From assembly GCF_009762775.1 (NCBI RefSeq), contig NZ_CP046401.1:2790001-2854000 (forward strand): 64,000 nucleotides of DNA, read 5' to 3'. Positions 35,199 to 45,004 of the stretch are shown here, piece after piece. Both the position numbers and the translations under genes were made by a program. The notes beneath the pieces are model-generated. The model was not told the DNA's origin and did not search any database. It worked only from the letters and a program-made list of their open reading frames with translations. Every line of letters begins with the position of its first letter. The first letter of the stretch is position 1. The DNA comes from Maribellus comscasis (GTDB taxonomy: Bacteria > Bacteroidota > Bacteroidia > Bacteroidales > Prolixibacteraceae).

Positions 35199-36500
35199 CT
35201 AAAGGTTCTCAAGCCACTCTTCCAAAAGATCGATTGATTTTATCATTTTTGGGCAATAGCTTTTTAAAAATCCATTATCAATTGGTTTATCCTTAAAATA
35301 GTTCATTGCTTTATCCAAAACCATTTCGCCATCAAAATCAACATAAGCCATCCGGCAGGTTAATTCTTCCGGTTGGCGGCCAAAATCCATTCCGGGTAAA
35401 AAAGCAACTCCGGTAGCTTTGAGCACCGCCTCACATAATTCAAACGAAGTTAAAATGCCTTTTGAAGCCAGTTTTTCACGATAAAAGTTAAAATTCGGAA
35501 ATAAATAAAATCCGCCTTTTGGGGAAGGTAAGGTAATATTAATCGCCCTTAAACGATCGGCCATATAATTTCCAAGTGCTTTTAAAATCTTCCGCGAATA
35601 AACCAGATACTCATCAATTTCTTTATGCTCCTCAAAAGCGGTAATCGCGGCATATTGAATTGGTGCACTTGTTGATGTAAATGTTTCTGAAGCCACAATG
35701 GCCATTGCATTTTGCAGCCAGCGTAAATTTTCGGGAAAGGTAAAAGTTCCCAACCGCCAACCACCTGCACCGGCCCATTTACTTAATCCGCTGCTAATAA
35801 TTGTCCCTTCAGGATAGTATCGAGATATGGAAACATGGTTCCCTTCATGATCGAGCAAACCATAAATTTCATCGGATATCAGAATCAGGTTGTACTTCCG
35901 TGCCACTTCAGCCAGTTTTTTTAACCGTTCTTCCGGATAAGTTGAACCCGTTGGATTGGAAGGGTAATTCAGAATAACAACTCTCGGCCGGTCGGGATCA
36001 GAACGACAAATCAAATCCAGTTTTTCGGGACTCAGCCGCCAATTACTTACTTCCGATGTGGGAACCCATGTAACATGGCGCCCGGCTATTCTGGCTTGTG
36101 GAGAATAGGAAACCCAACTCGGTGTAGGAATTATTAATTCGCCGTAATACACCAGTTGCAAAATAAAAATCAGTTCTTTTGAACCCGGGCCAATCATAAT
36201 ATCCTCCGGCGAACAAGGTGTTCCTTCGTGCCGGTAATTAAAATCCGCTATGGCTTCGCGCAGTTTCATCAAACCTTTTACAGGCAGATAATCCTTTTGA
36301 TGTGCATTTCGTTGTAAAGCTTCCTGAACAATTTTTGGCACCGGAAAAGGAGATTGACCTAATCCAAGCTTATAAACCGTTTTTCCCTGCTGAATCAACT
36401 CGTTACTGCGTTCGTTAATCACGAGTGTTGCCGATTGGTTCAATCCACGAACATTCAAATTCAGGTTAACAAAGTGGTTGCTTTTACGAATTTCTCCCAT
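35199..36500 (-). CDS. PLP-dependent class I/II aminotransferase
   Basis: 433 residues in fold type I. NYPSNPTGSTYPEERL (cofactor-side Asn and Pro), the following LISDEIYGLLDHEG, the PLP lysine in SSGLSKWAGAGGWRLG, and the C-terminal Arg in CRMAYVDFDG are all in order. Aspartate or aromatic-type substrates are likely; the specificity cannot be stated. The tail past the family core extends to KSIDLLEEWLENL, a little longer than typical enzymes. It is transcribed upstream of DoxX. Confidence 0.9.
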   Translation of the reverse strand: MGEIRKSNHFVNLNLNVRGLNQSATLVINERSNELIQQGKTVYKLGLGQSPFPVPKIVQEALQRNAHQKDYLPVKGLMKLREAIADFNYRHEGTPCSPEDIMIGPGSKELIFILQLVYYGELIIPTPSWVSYSPQARIAGRHVTWVPTSEVSNWRLSPEKLDLICRSDPDRPRVVILNYPSNPTGSTYPEERLKKLAEVARKYNLILISDEIYGLLDHEGNHVSISRYYPEGTIISSGLSKWAGAGGWRLGTFTFPENLRWLQNAMAIVASETFTSTSAPIQYAAITAFEEHKEIDEYLVYSRKILKALGNYMADRLRAINITLPSPKGGFYLFPNFNFYREKLASKGILTSFELCEAVLKATGVAFLPGMDFGRQPEELTCRMAYVDFDGEMVLDKAMNYFKDKPIDNGFLKSYCPKMIKSIDLLEEWLENL

Positions 36501-36686
36501 AATTTTGAAATATTAGTTTCTGCACAAATACAAATTAAGCATCCTCTTACTTTTATCCCATTTTATTTTGTATTTTTTCAAAAAATTAACCATAAAATAT
36601 TTTTTTGGCATAATTGGTCTTGAAAACATTGAATACTAGAATATTCGGCAAGTTTTTTGTGTCCTATTCTGCATTACAATAAAACT

Positions 36687-38060
36687 ATGAGCTACCAAAT
36701 TTATCAAACTTGTACACCGGCAGTCTCTTTTCAAAAAATTAATTTGCTTTTTCTTTTTACTCTTTTCTCCATATTCGGGTCGTCTCAAAATCCCTTTGAA
36801 ACTTCTCAAAACAATCTCACCATTGAAATGCTTATGAGCACCGAAATCAATACCTTAAAAAAAGGAAACCTTAAAAATTTACGAGCTAAATATCTGTTTG
36901 TTCCCAAAAGTGACGAAAGACAAAAAGTAATTTCAATTCTTTACCATTCACACCCCGAAGCAGATTTTACCGATATTTTAAAAGGACAGTATACCTGGAA
37001 AAAATTACACAGCAATTACTCGGTTTCGTACGACGCCAGAATTAAAACGAACAACTATCTGTATCCTGTTAAAAGCACTCCTTTTCCGGTAATAGATATT
37101 CCTGACAGTTTAAAAAACTTCCTGAGATTTGACGATATTATCAATCAAAAAAAAATAATTGAAAAAACAGCCTTGGAACTTGTCAGACATGAAACAGAGT
37201 TATACAATGCTGTTTTTAATATTGGGTACTGGATATATGAAAATATAGATTATTTGAGAACAGGTTTTGAAACAATTGAATCGGCGTCCACCGTCTTTAA
37301 TACAAAATTTGGCGATTGCGATGAAATATCCGTTCTCTATCTTTCCATGCTGCGATCGGTTTATATTCCTTCCCGTCTGGTTTCGGGCATTGCCAAGGGT
37401 GAGTTCGGCTTTAATTATCATGCCTGGGTTGAAGTATTTTTTGAAAATACAGGATGGGTTCCTTTTGATGCCACTTTCAGACAATTCGGATATGTCGACC
37501 AAAGCCACATTAAATTGGCACAACACCATACCGTTTCAGAAATGTTTTCAACTACGTGGGAATTTCTTCCTTTTTTTGGCGATATAGAAATAGAAAGTGA
37601 AGAATTACCCGTTGTATCGGCTCAGATAACAGCTCAACAAAATGTTTCAACACAAAATTTTACCATTCAAATTTTTCCTTTTACTGAAAAAGTAGGAATA
37701 TATTCTTCCTATCCCGTTAAAATATTGATAAAAAACAATACTCCTTTTTTTTCATCAGAAATGTTCTATTTAAACTACGCTTCCGACGTGGAAATAAATA
37801 TTGAAAAAGAAAAGTATTTGTTAAGTTTTGCTCCGCATGAAACCAAAGAAATCAATTTATATCTAACGTATTCCGGTATAAAATATTCGAATTACCGCTA
37901 CACTTCTTTGTTTGAAGTTTTTAACCGAACGGGAATAAATGACACTACCACAGTAATTTTTTATCCAGGAGCCAAAATAATCTCAGAAAAAATGGCAACC
38001 ACAATTCTTGATACATTTTCTGTTCCGAAGGTTGTAGATGAGCACAATAACAATTTCTGA
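36687..38060 (+). CDS. Exported transglutaminase-like domain protein
   Basis: About 457 residues from ATG 36687; an earlier in-frame TTG at 36657 is disfavoured. A signal peptide-like segment ends near FSIFGSSQ. The transglutaminase-like core has the full triad: C211 in FGDCDEISVLYLSMLRS, H245 in NYHAWVEVFF, D261 in VPFDATF. The C-terminal 180 residues are beta-rich and probably Ig-like. The enzyme is probably a periplasmic peptidase or cross-linker; the target is unknown. The aminotransferase upstream is divergent, with 186 bp between the starts. Confidence 0.88.
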   Translation: MSYQIYQTCTPAVSFQKINLLFLFTLFSIFGSSQNPFETSQNNLTIEMLMSTEINTLKKGNLKNLRAKYLFVPKSDERQKVISILYHSHPEADFTDILKGQYTWKKLHSNYSVSYDARIKTNNYLYPVKSTPFPVIDIPDSLKNFLRFDDIINQKKIIEKTALELVRHETELYNAVFNIGYWIYENIDYLRTGFETIESASTVFNTKFGDCDEISVLYLSMLRSVYIPSRLVSGIAKGEFGFNYHAWVEVFFENTGWVPFDATFRQFGYVDQSHIKLAQHHTVSEMFSTTWEFLPFFGDIEIESEELPVVSAQITAQQNVSTQNFTIQIFPFTEKVGIYSSYPVKILIKNNTPFFSSEMFYLNYASDVEINIEKEKYLLSFAPHETKEINLYLTYSGIKYSNYRYTSLFEVFNRTGINDTTTVIFYPGAKIISEKMATTILDTFSVPKVVDEHNNNF

Positions 38061-38133
38061 CAAGATATCAGATATTAAAATTTTATCTATTTTTACGGTG
38101 TTGTTTCAAAAAGAAATCAATGATTTTAAAACC

Positions 38134-38193
38134 GCATAAATCGAATTTGCCCGGAGCTTACCGCTGTCTTTACAGCTGCCGGATGTTTTATGC
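38134..38193 (+). ncRNA. Candidate structured RNA in the leader of the glycyl radical enzyme gene
   Basis: A nested set of inverted repeats lies 95 bp ahead of the ATG. The outer stem pairs GCATAAA (38134-38140) with TTTATGC (38187-38193), 7 of 7. Inside, CCGGAGCT (38151-38158) can pair with AGCT-g-CCGG (38174-38182) with one bulge. A competing hairpin GCTGT-CTTT-ACAGC (38163-38176) shares the AGC bases, so two folds compete. The pattern is more than chance would give in AT-rich leader DNA, but no riboswitch class was recognised. Confidence 0.4.
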
Positions 38194-38287
38194 TTAGTCT
38201 TTTTTCCCAAACAAATCCTTTATCCATTTTTCATTTTTTTCGTATGCTTTAAATGGCATAACTATTTTCAAATCATATATTACGAAA

Positions 38288-40744
38288 ATGACTTTCACAA
38301 AAATAAAAAACACAAAAACCCCGGAGCGCCTGGCTGGTGCAGAAGGGAATTTTTATAATCCGCATAAAAATAACGGTCCGGGAATGAACGAAAGAATCCG
38401 TCGTTTACGCAAACAAAGCGTAGAAACACAGGAATCACTTTCCATTGAAAGAGCTTTAATTACCACCAAATTTTATAAAGAAAACGAAGGAAAATATTCG
38501 GCACCGGTGATGCGTGCCCTGAATTTTCTGGAAATTTGCAAGCAAAAAACCATTTATATCGGCGCTGATGAACTGATTGTTGCAGAACGCGGCCCATCGC
38601 CAAAATCGGTTCCCACCTTCCCGGAACTCACCTGCCACAGCGTAGATGATTTTCATGTTTTGAATACACGCGATCAGCAGCGTTATACCATTTCACAGGA
38701 AGATATTGACACCTACGAACATGAAGTTATTCCTTACTGGAAAGGGCGCACCATGCGCGAACGAATTTTCAGCCACGTACCAAAAGAATGGCAGGCTGCC
38801 TATGAAGCGGGAGTTTTCACAGAATTTATGGAACAACGTGCTCCCGGACACACTGCGCTCGACGGGAAAATATACCGGAAAGGAATGCTCGATTTCAAAA
38901 AAGAAATCAACGAACATATTCAGCGGCTCGATTTTATGAACGACCAGGAAGCCACCGACAAGCTGGAAGAATTAAAAGCGATGGATATTTCGTGCGATGC
39001 AGCCATTGTTTTTGCTGAACGACACGCTGCTTTGGCAGAGAAAATGGCGGAAAAAGAAACTAATCCTAAACGTATTGAGGAATTAAAAAAAATAGCTGAA
39101 GTATGTCGTTGGGTACCGGCGCATGCCCCGCGAAATGTTTGGGAAGCCATTCAAATGTACTGGTTTGTACATTTGGGAACCGTAACCGAATTGAATGGCT
39201 GGGATGCCATGAATCCCGGGCATTTTGACCAGCACCTGCAGCCTTTTTATGAAAAGGAAATTGCTGAAGAAACACTCACCCGCGATGAAGCCAAAGAACT
39301 CATCAGTTGTTTCTGGATAAAGGTGAACAACCATCCTGCCCCGCCAAAAGTGGGAATTACCGCACGCGAAAGCGGAACTTTTAACGATTTTACCAACATC
39401 AATATAGGCGGAGTAAAAGCTGACGGATCAAATGGAGTGAGTGAAGTTTCCTACATCATGCTCGAAATAATAGAAGATTTGCATATTCTTCAGCCCGGAA
39501 ACTCGGTTCACATCAGTGCCAAAACACCCGATCATTTTCTGAATGCTGCTTGCAAAGTGATCCGGCAGGGGCACGGTTATCCTTCCGTTTTTAACCCGGA
39601 TATTTATATTCAGGAATTGATGCGCCAGGGAAAATCATTACAGGATGCCCGCGAAGGAGGGTGTAGCGGTTGTATTGAAGTAGGCGCTTTTGGAAAAGAA
39701 GCTTACCTGCTAACCGGTTATCTGAATGTTCCAAAAGTACTGGAAATTACGCTAAATAACGGAATCGATCCGCTTACCGGGAAGGTCGCAGGGATTCAAA
39801 CCGGAGATCCCCGTGAATTTAAAAACTATGAAGAATTATATGATGCGTTTTTGAAACAACTAAATTTTGTGGTCGACCAAAAAGTAAGAGTTAGTAACTA
39901 CATCGACCAGATGTTTGCCAAATATGCACCGGCACCCTTTCTTTCAGTAGTTATCGAAGATTGTATTTCAAACGGAAAAGATTACTATAACGGAGGACCA
40001 CGCTACAACACAAGCTATATTCAATGTACCGGCTTAGGTACGACTACCGACAGTCTTTCAGTTCTGAAAAAACATGTTTTTGAGGACAAGACATTTAGCA
40101 TGGAAACCCTGCTGAATGCCATTTCAAAAAATTACGTCGGTGAAGAAGCGCTGCGGCAGCGTATCATAAACCGCACTCCATTTTTTGGTAACGATGACGA
40201 AATTGCCGATTCTATTGCCTTACGTGTTTACGACGATTTATTGGCTGCCATCGACGGAAAACCCAACGTAAAAGGCGGGCAGTATCATTTAAACATGCTT
40301 TCGACCACCTGCCATGTATATTTTGGAAAAGTTTTGGGTGCCACACCAAACGGGCGTTTTTCCGGAAAATCAATTTCCGACGGAACTTCACCTTCGCATG
40401 GTTGCGATACCCACGGGCCCACCAATGTTATCCGTTCGCTGGGAAAACTCGACCAGGTAAGATCGGGTGGAACCTTGCTGAACCTGCGTTTTGTTCCAAG
40501 TTTATTAAAACGTGAAAAAGATGTGGAGAAACTGGGGCACCTCATCCGAAGCTATTTTACTTTGGGTGGTCACCACATTCAGTTCAACATTGTGGATACA
40601 GCAACACTGCTTGCAGCACAGGCATGCCCGGAAGATTATAAGGATCTGATGGTTCGAATGGCCGGTTACAGCGATTATTTTAACGACATGAATGCTGACC
40701 TTCAACAGGAAATCATCGACCGGACAGAAAATGAAGGTTTTTAA
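38288..40744 (+). CDS. Glycyl radical enzyme, HypD/PFL2-like
   Basis: 818 residues of the PFL2/diol-dehydratase-related branch. The thiyl site is GGCSGCIEVG, with catalytic C462 and base E464 (C459 is the first of the pair). The C-terminal radical loop is RMAGYSDYF, with G793 as the glycyl radical. The signature GAFGKEAYLLTGYLNVPK favours trans-4-hydroxy-L-proline dehydratase or a close relative over choline or glycerol enzymes. The enzyme works without oxygen and needs the activase 162 bp downstream. No P5C reductase (proC) lies beside it, which weakens the hydroxyproline assignment. It is full length with no frameshift. Confidence 0.88.
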   Translation: MTFTKIKNTKTPERLAGAEGNFYNPHKNNGPGMNERIRRLRKQSVETQESLSIERALITTKFYKENEGKYSAPVMRALNFLEICKQKTIYIGADELIVAERGPSPKSVPTFPELTCHSVDDFHVLNTRDQQRYTISQEDIDTYEHEVIPYWKGRTMRERIFSHVPKEWQAAYEAGVFTEFMEQRAPGHTALDGKIYRKGMLDFKKEINEHIQRLDFMNDQEATDKLEELKAMDISCDAAIVFAERHAALAEKMAEKETNPKRIEELKKIAEVCRWVPAHAPRNVWEAIQMYWFVHLGTVTELNGWDAMNPGHFDQHLQPFYEKEIAEETLTRDEAKELISCFWIKVNNHPAPPKVGITARESGTFNDFTNINIGGVKADGSNGVSEVSYIMLEIIEDLHILQPGNSVHISAKTPDHFLNAACKVIRQGHGYPSVFNPDIYIQELMRQGKSLQDAREGGCSGCIEVGAFGKEAYLLTGYLNVPKVLEITLNNGIDPLTGKVAGIQTGDPREFKNYEELYDAFLKQLNFVVDQKVRVSNYIDQMFAKYAPAPFLSVVIEDCISNGKDYYNGGPRYNTSYIQCTGLGTTTDSLSVLKKHVFEDKTFSMETLLNAISKNYVGEEALRQRIINRTPFFGNDDEIADSIALRVYDDLLAAIDGKPNVKGGQYHLNMLSTTCHVYFGKVLGATPNGRFSGKSISDGTSPSHGCDTHGPTNVIRSLGKLDQVRSGGTLLNLRFVPSLLKREKDVEKLGHLIRSYFTLGGHHIQFNIVDTATLLAAQACPEDYKDLMVRMAGYSDYFNDMNADLQQEIIDRTENEGF

Positions 40745-40905
40745 ATTGAATAATTAGTACAGCGTAGTGAGTAATGAGAAAAAGACAAAAATCAACTGAA
40801 TGGTTTTGACATTGGTTTTTGACTATTGAGACTTAATTGGTTTTTGGAATTTGCATTTTGATGCTTCCATTCTTATTATTCACTACTAAAATATCATCGC
40901 AAAAC

Positions 40906-41811
40906 ATGATTCCACTCATATTTGATATACGTCGCTATTCCATAAACGACGGCCCGGGTATCCGGATTACTATTTTTATGAAAGGCTGTCCGCTGCGTTG
41001 TGCCTGGTGCCATAATCCGGAAAGCCAATCGCCAAAAGTACAGAAGCTATACACGGCTTCGAAATGTATTGGCGCACAGGATTGTATTGAGGTTTGTCCG
41101 GAGAATGCGCTGACTTTAACCCCGGAAGGAATTATAACCGACGGGGAAAAATGTACACTTTGCGGATTATGCGCCGATGCCTGCCCGACAAAAGCCATTG
41201 AAATGTCAGGAAAAATATATGAAACAAACGAGCTTCTGAAAATTATTGAAAAAGAACGGGTTCACATCGACCAGTCGGGTGGTGGTGTTACCTTTTCTGG
41301 TGGGGAACCAACCATGTATGCGGATTTCCTGATAAAAATGCTCGATGCCTGCGGTAAAAAGGGCCTGCACCGTGCGGTAGATACATGTGGTTTTACAAAA
41401 TCAGAAACTTTGCTGGAAGTAGCCCAACGCACCGACCTTTTTCTTTTCGATCTGAAATTAATGGATCCTATCAAACATAAAAAATGGACCGGTGTTGACA
41501 ATCAACTTATTCTTAAAAACCTGAAGCTACTGGCTGAAACAGGAGCAAACATCAACATTCGTATTCCATTTATAAAAAATGTAAATACCAGTGAAGATGA
41601 AGTAAAAAAAATGGCAGATTTTATTTCAGAGTTGCCGGGTGATAAACCGATGGTTAACCTGTTACCGTATCATAATATTGCTACCGGAAAATACCAGAAG
41701 CTGGAACAGGATTACAATGCCGGTGAAATGGATGAACCTTCGGAAGATGAGATTGAAAAAGCCACTAAAATTTTTAATTCATTTGGTTTAAAAGTTGAAG
41801 TTGGCGGATAA
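40906..41811 (+). CDS. Glycyl radical enzyme activating protein (radical SAM)
   Basis: About 301 residues from ATG 40906 (MIPLIFDIRRYSIND); the longer frame to 40837 is hydrophobic and unlike the family. The radical-SAM cysteines are C28, C32 and C35 in GCPLRCAWCHNPE. Two ferredoxin-like clusters follow (CIGAQDCIEVCP and CTLCGLCADACP), the usual insert of GRE activases. GGGVTFSGGEPTM is the SAM-binding glycine motif. It abstracts hydrogen from G793 of the upstream enzyme. The gene ends in a strong terminator. Confidence 0.95.
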   Translation: MIPLIFDIRRYSINDGPGIRITIFMKGCPLRCAWCHNPESQSPKVQKLYTASKCIGAQDCIEVCPENALTLTPEGIITDGEKCTLCGLCADACPTKAIEMSGKIYETNELLKIIEKERVHIDQSGGGVTFSGGEPTMYADFLIKMLDACGKKGLHRAVDTCGFTKSETLLEVAQRTDLFLFDLKLMDPIKHKKWTGVDNQLILKNLKLLAETGANINIRIPFIKNVNTSEDEVKKMADFISELPGDKPMVNLLPYHNIATGKYQKLEQDYNAGEMDEPSEDEIEKATKIFNSFGLKVEVGG

Positions 41812-41840
41812 AAACTCCTGCAGAAAAACAGGAGCTTTTA
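41811..41840 (+). terminator. Intrinsic terminator after the activase gene
   Basis: CTCCTG (41815-41820) pairs with CAGGAG (41829-41834) around an 8-nt loop, followed by CTTTTA. It closes the glycyl radical operon and lies just ahead of a convergent membrane-protein gene. Confidence 0.8.
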
Positions 41841-41871
41841 TTCTTATCCAAAGGCCCTTTCTTATTTTTTA

Positions 41872-42273
41872 TTATTTTCCTTTTCCCCAGGTCAAAACAA
41901 TTACCAATCCAATAATAGCCAAAAGAATAGTGTATACAATAACATCAACAAAAACAACCGTTAAATCATACTGAGTTGTCATCGAATACATCATTAAATC
42001 CATGGTAAGTCCCATTAAAAAACCAAAAATTGCCCCGGTTTTTATACCGTCAATAATACTCGTTGCTCCAGACCATTTCAAAACCAGTGTCACGAGCAGT
42101 CCTAAAACCAGGTTGGATAAAATCATTGCCCACCAAACCATTTGGTCATCCGGTCGGTTTAAACTGGCATCTGAATGAGCAGCCATAAAATCGGCTAATA
42201 ACATTCCGTAAACAACCCATCCGAGAAAGAAAAAAGCAATCCCGCCAAAAATAGTTCCTCGTAAAATTTTCAT
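41872..42273 (-). CDS. Small four-helix membrane protein of unknown function
   Basis: 133 residues with four hydrophobic segments (FFFLGWVVYGMLL, WWAMILSNLVLGLLVTLV, GAIFGFLMGLTMDLMMY, VDVIVYTILLAIIGLVIVL) and a short Lys/Gly tail. The arrangement resembles DUF1761-type proteins, but the match is by shape only. It is alone on the minus strand, convergent with the activase gene. Confidence 0.75.
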   Translation of the reverse strand: MKILRGTIFGGIAFFFLGWVVYGMLLADFMAAHSDASLNRPDDQMVWWAMILSNLVLGLLVTLVLKWSGATSIIDGIKTGAIFGFLMGLTMDLMMYSMTTQYDLTVVFVDVIVYTILLAIIGLVIVLTWGKGK

Positions 42274-42467
42274 AGTAGTTCAGTTTTTAAATTAACAAAT
42301 TATAATTTACGACGTTTTTTTTAAAGTTCACATTCCATATAAAAAAGTGTTTGATTATTTTCCCTTTTTAAAACGCTAATTTTTTATCCCCGCTAATTTT
42401 TGAATCTTCAATTCAACTTTTTCAAAAAATCGTACTTTTAACAGATTTATTTAAATCATTCGCTAAA

Positions 42468-43952
42468 ATGAAGTTGAAAAATTTTATCACATCCTTTTTA
42501 CTGGTTTTTGTAACCCTAACTGTAACTGCTCAAAATAACCCTGAGCCAAAACAATTTCTGAAAACCTTTCACAACATTTCGAGTAACAAAATTTTGCAGT
42601 TTGCTGAAGAGTTGAGTTCTGATAAATACAAGGGCCGTTTATCGGGTTCTCCTGAATATTTGGAAGCGGCGCAGTGGTGTGCCGGCAAATTTAAAGAATG
42701 GGGTGTTCTGCCGGCAAATAACGGAAGTTATTTTCAGTATTTTCCAAATGAATATTCAGAAGTATTCACAAAAGGAAAAGTGACTTATTCATCTCAAAAA
42801 GGTGAAAAAATTCAACTTCAATTTTCCGATGATTATCTCCCGGGATCCAATTCTGCATCGGGAACCGTAAGTGGAAATCTGGTGTATGTAGGTTATGGGA
42901 TTACCGCACCCGAATTGGATTATGACGATTACAAAAATGTGGATGTAAAAGGTAAAGTTATTCTGCTCGAATCAGGAATTCCTTATACCAGAAACGACAC
43001 AACACTTGCCAGTTGGACACCATACGCTTATCACCGGTACAAATTCAGAAATGCAGTTAAACACGGGGCTGCAGGTATGTTGTACATCAGCAAACTGGCC
43101 AATCCGAATACCGTAAACCTCGAAAACTTTGTTTACGCACACATCGACCAAAAAATTGCGGAACAAATTTTTTCAGATGCAGGGAAAAACTATTCAGAAA
43201 TAAAAACGGAACTTTCCAAAATGAAAACTCCATCATTTGCTTTGCCTGCAAATCAAACCGTTTCCATTACGGCAAAAACCCAATATTTTCCCGATGCAAA
43301 AGCATGTAACGTAATTGGAAAAATAGAAGGTAGTGACCCGGTTCTTAAAAACGAGGTAATTATTGTTGGAGGTCACCTCGACGGACAAGGTTATTTGGGT
43401 GAAATTTTTCCAAGTGCACTTGACAATGCTTCAGGTGTTGCCGATATTTTGGGAGCTGCAAAAGCTTTTGCTGAATCGGAAATAAAACCCAAACGAACAG
43501 TGTTGTTTATTTTACTTGGCGGTGAAGAATGTGGTTTATACGGAAGTAAGTTTTATGCTGAAAATCCGCTTTTCCCAATAGATAAAACGCTTCTGATGAT
43601 CAATCTTGATATGGTTGGTAATGGTAGCGGCTTTCATATTGCCAACGGAAAAAGTTATCCCGAACTATTCGCACATTTTGAAAAAGTAAACACCAAATAT
43701 TTACATCGGAAAATGGGGGCTTCGGAGTGGAGAAAAAATTACGGCCGCCCGCGTTCCGATGCCTCAAACTTTGAAAATGCAGGAATAACCACATTCTCTC
43801 TTTATACTTCCGGAAGTGTTTTCCCGGTACATTATCATCAACCTCTTGACAAAACCGATGTACTCACTCCTGAGATAATGGAAGATGCTGCGAAATTGCT
43901 CTACCTTGGAATACTGGGAATTGCAAATGATGAAAATCTTAAAATGAACTAA
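42468..43952 (+). CDS. Exported M28-family zinc peptidase
   Basis: 494 residues with a signal peptide (LLVFVTLTVTAQ). A PA-like domain (GYGITAPELDYDDYKNVDVKGKVILL) is inserted before the M28 core. Zinc-site motifs are GGHLDGQGYLGEIFPSALDNASGVAD, LGGEECGLYGSKFY and the late PVHYHQPLDKTD. It is probably an aminopeptidase working in the periplasm or at the cell surface. The next gene follows after 34 bp. Confidence 0.92.
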   Translation: MKLKNFITSFLLVFVTLTVTAQNNPEPKQFLKTFHNISSNKILQFAEELSSDKYKGRLSGSPEYLEAAQWCAGKFKEWGVLPANNGSYFQYFPNEYSEVFTKGKVTYSSQKGEKIQLQFSDDYLPGSNSASGTVSGNLVYVGYGITAPELDYDDYKNVDVKGKVILLESGIPYTRNDTTLASWTPYAYHRYKFRNAVKHGAAGMLYISKLANPNTVNLENFVYAHIDQKIAEQIFSDAGKNYSEIKTELSKMKTPSFALPANQTVSITAKTQYFPDAKACNVIGKIEGSDPVLKNEVIIVGGHLDGQGYLGEIFPSALDNASGVADILGAAKAFAESEIKPKRTVLFILLGGEECGLYGSKFYAENPLFPIDKTLLMINLDMVGNGSGFHIANGKSYPELFAHFEKVNTKYLHRKMGASEWRKNYGRPRSDASNFENAGITTFSLYTSGSVFPVHYHQPLDKTDVLTPEIMEDAAKLLYLGILGIANDENLKMN

Positions 43953-43986
43953 ACCTGAAATAAACAGTTTCAATAAAAAAAGAAAA

Positions 43987-44784
43987 ATGCAACTTGAAGG
44001 TAACATACGCAAAATGCGAACTCAGCTCACCTACCCGGTAAGTTATTTTTTGCCCGTTGGCGAAAACAAAGTTGAAATGAACAAACTGGTTGGCAAAGAC
44101 ATTTCGATGAATTTTACAGGTCAAATCAACTGTGTTTCATGTGGAAAAATAACCAAAACCTCTTTTAACCAGGGATTTTGTTACAATTGTATGCAAACTG
44201 CTCCCGAGGCGAGCGAATCCATCATCCGGCCCGAACTTTCAAAGTCTCACCTTGGAATAGCACGCGATATGGAATGGGCAAAAAAACACGATCTCATTGA
44301 CCATTTTGTTTACCTGGCAGTTGCAAACGATATTAAAGTTGGTGTTACACGAGAGCACCAGATTCCAACGCGTTGGATTGATCAGGGTGCAAGTTTCGCC
44401 ATAAAGCTTGCCAAAACACCCAACCGCCATATCGCCGGTATTTTGGAAATTTTCCTAAAAAAACATATTTCCGATAAAACCAACTGGCGGGCAATGCTAA
44501 AAAACGAAATAGCAGAAAACATTGACCTTCAAAAAGAAAAAGAGAAAATCATTCAGTTTCTGCCTGCGGAACTTCAAAAATATGTGGAAAAGGATAATGA
44601 AATCACATCGATTAAATATCCCGTAAACGAATATCCAAAGAAACTAAAAAGCGTTTCGTTTGATAAAATTCAAAAAATAGAAGGAATGATTAAAGGAATT
44701 AAAGGGCAATATTTAATTTTTGATGATGATACGGTTTTAAACATTCGGAAGCATAATGGTTATTTTTTACAGATAAATTATTAA
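43987..44784 (+). CDS. DUF2797 family protein with zinc-finger-like and GIY-YIG-like parts
   Basis: 265 residues. The N-terminal region has CVSCGKITKT followed by CYNCMQTAP, two CxxC pairs that probably bind zinc. The middle stretch YLAVANDIKVGVTREHQIPTRW resembles a GIY-YIG core with the usual tRNA- or nuclease-like fold; catalysis is unproven. The family is widespread and has no fixed function. It is 34 bp after the M28 gene, without a signal peptide. Confidence 0.88.
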   Translation: MQLEGNIRKMRTQLTYPVSYFLPVGENKVEMNKLVGKDISMNFTGQINCVSCGKITKTSFNQGFCYNCMQTAPEASESIIRPELSKSHLGIARDMEWAKKHDLIDHFVYLAVANDIKVGVTREHQIPTRWIDQGASFAIKLAKTPNRHIAGILEIFLKKHISDKTNWRAMLKNEIAENIDLQKEKEKIIQFLPAELQKYVEKDNEITSIKYPVNEYPKKLKSVSFDKIQKIEGMIKGIKGQYLIFDDDTVLNIRKHNGYFLQINY

Positions 44785-45004
44785 TATTTAAAAAAAAACC
44801 GATTTCCTCTAACAAAATGAAAACTGAACCTACTCATTTTCAAAATATTCTAAAATATGCCGAATATTAAATAGCTGTAAAACATTTCAATTTTAGCGAT
44901 TTACGTGACTTTTCTCGCATCACAAAAAAATAAAATTTCTTTAATTTGCTACAGAATTGGTTTAATATCCCAATTCAACTAAAACCGATTTAATAAATAC
45001 TATA

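Noticed and set aside
38134..38193. Known riboswitch ahead of the glycyl radical gene (cobalamin, c-di-GMP, preQ1, SAM)
   Set aside because: None of the conserved core sequences of these classes is present; only the nested inverted repeat is supported.
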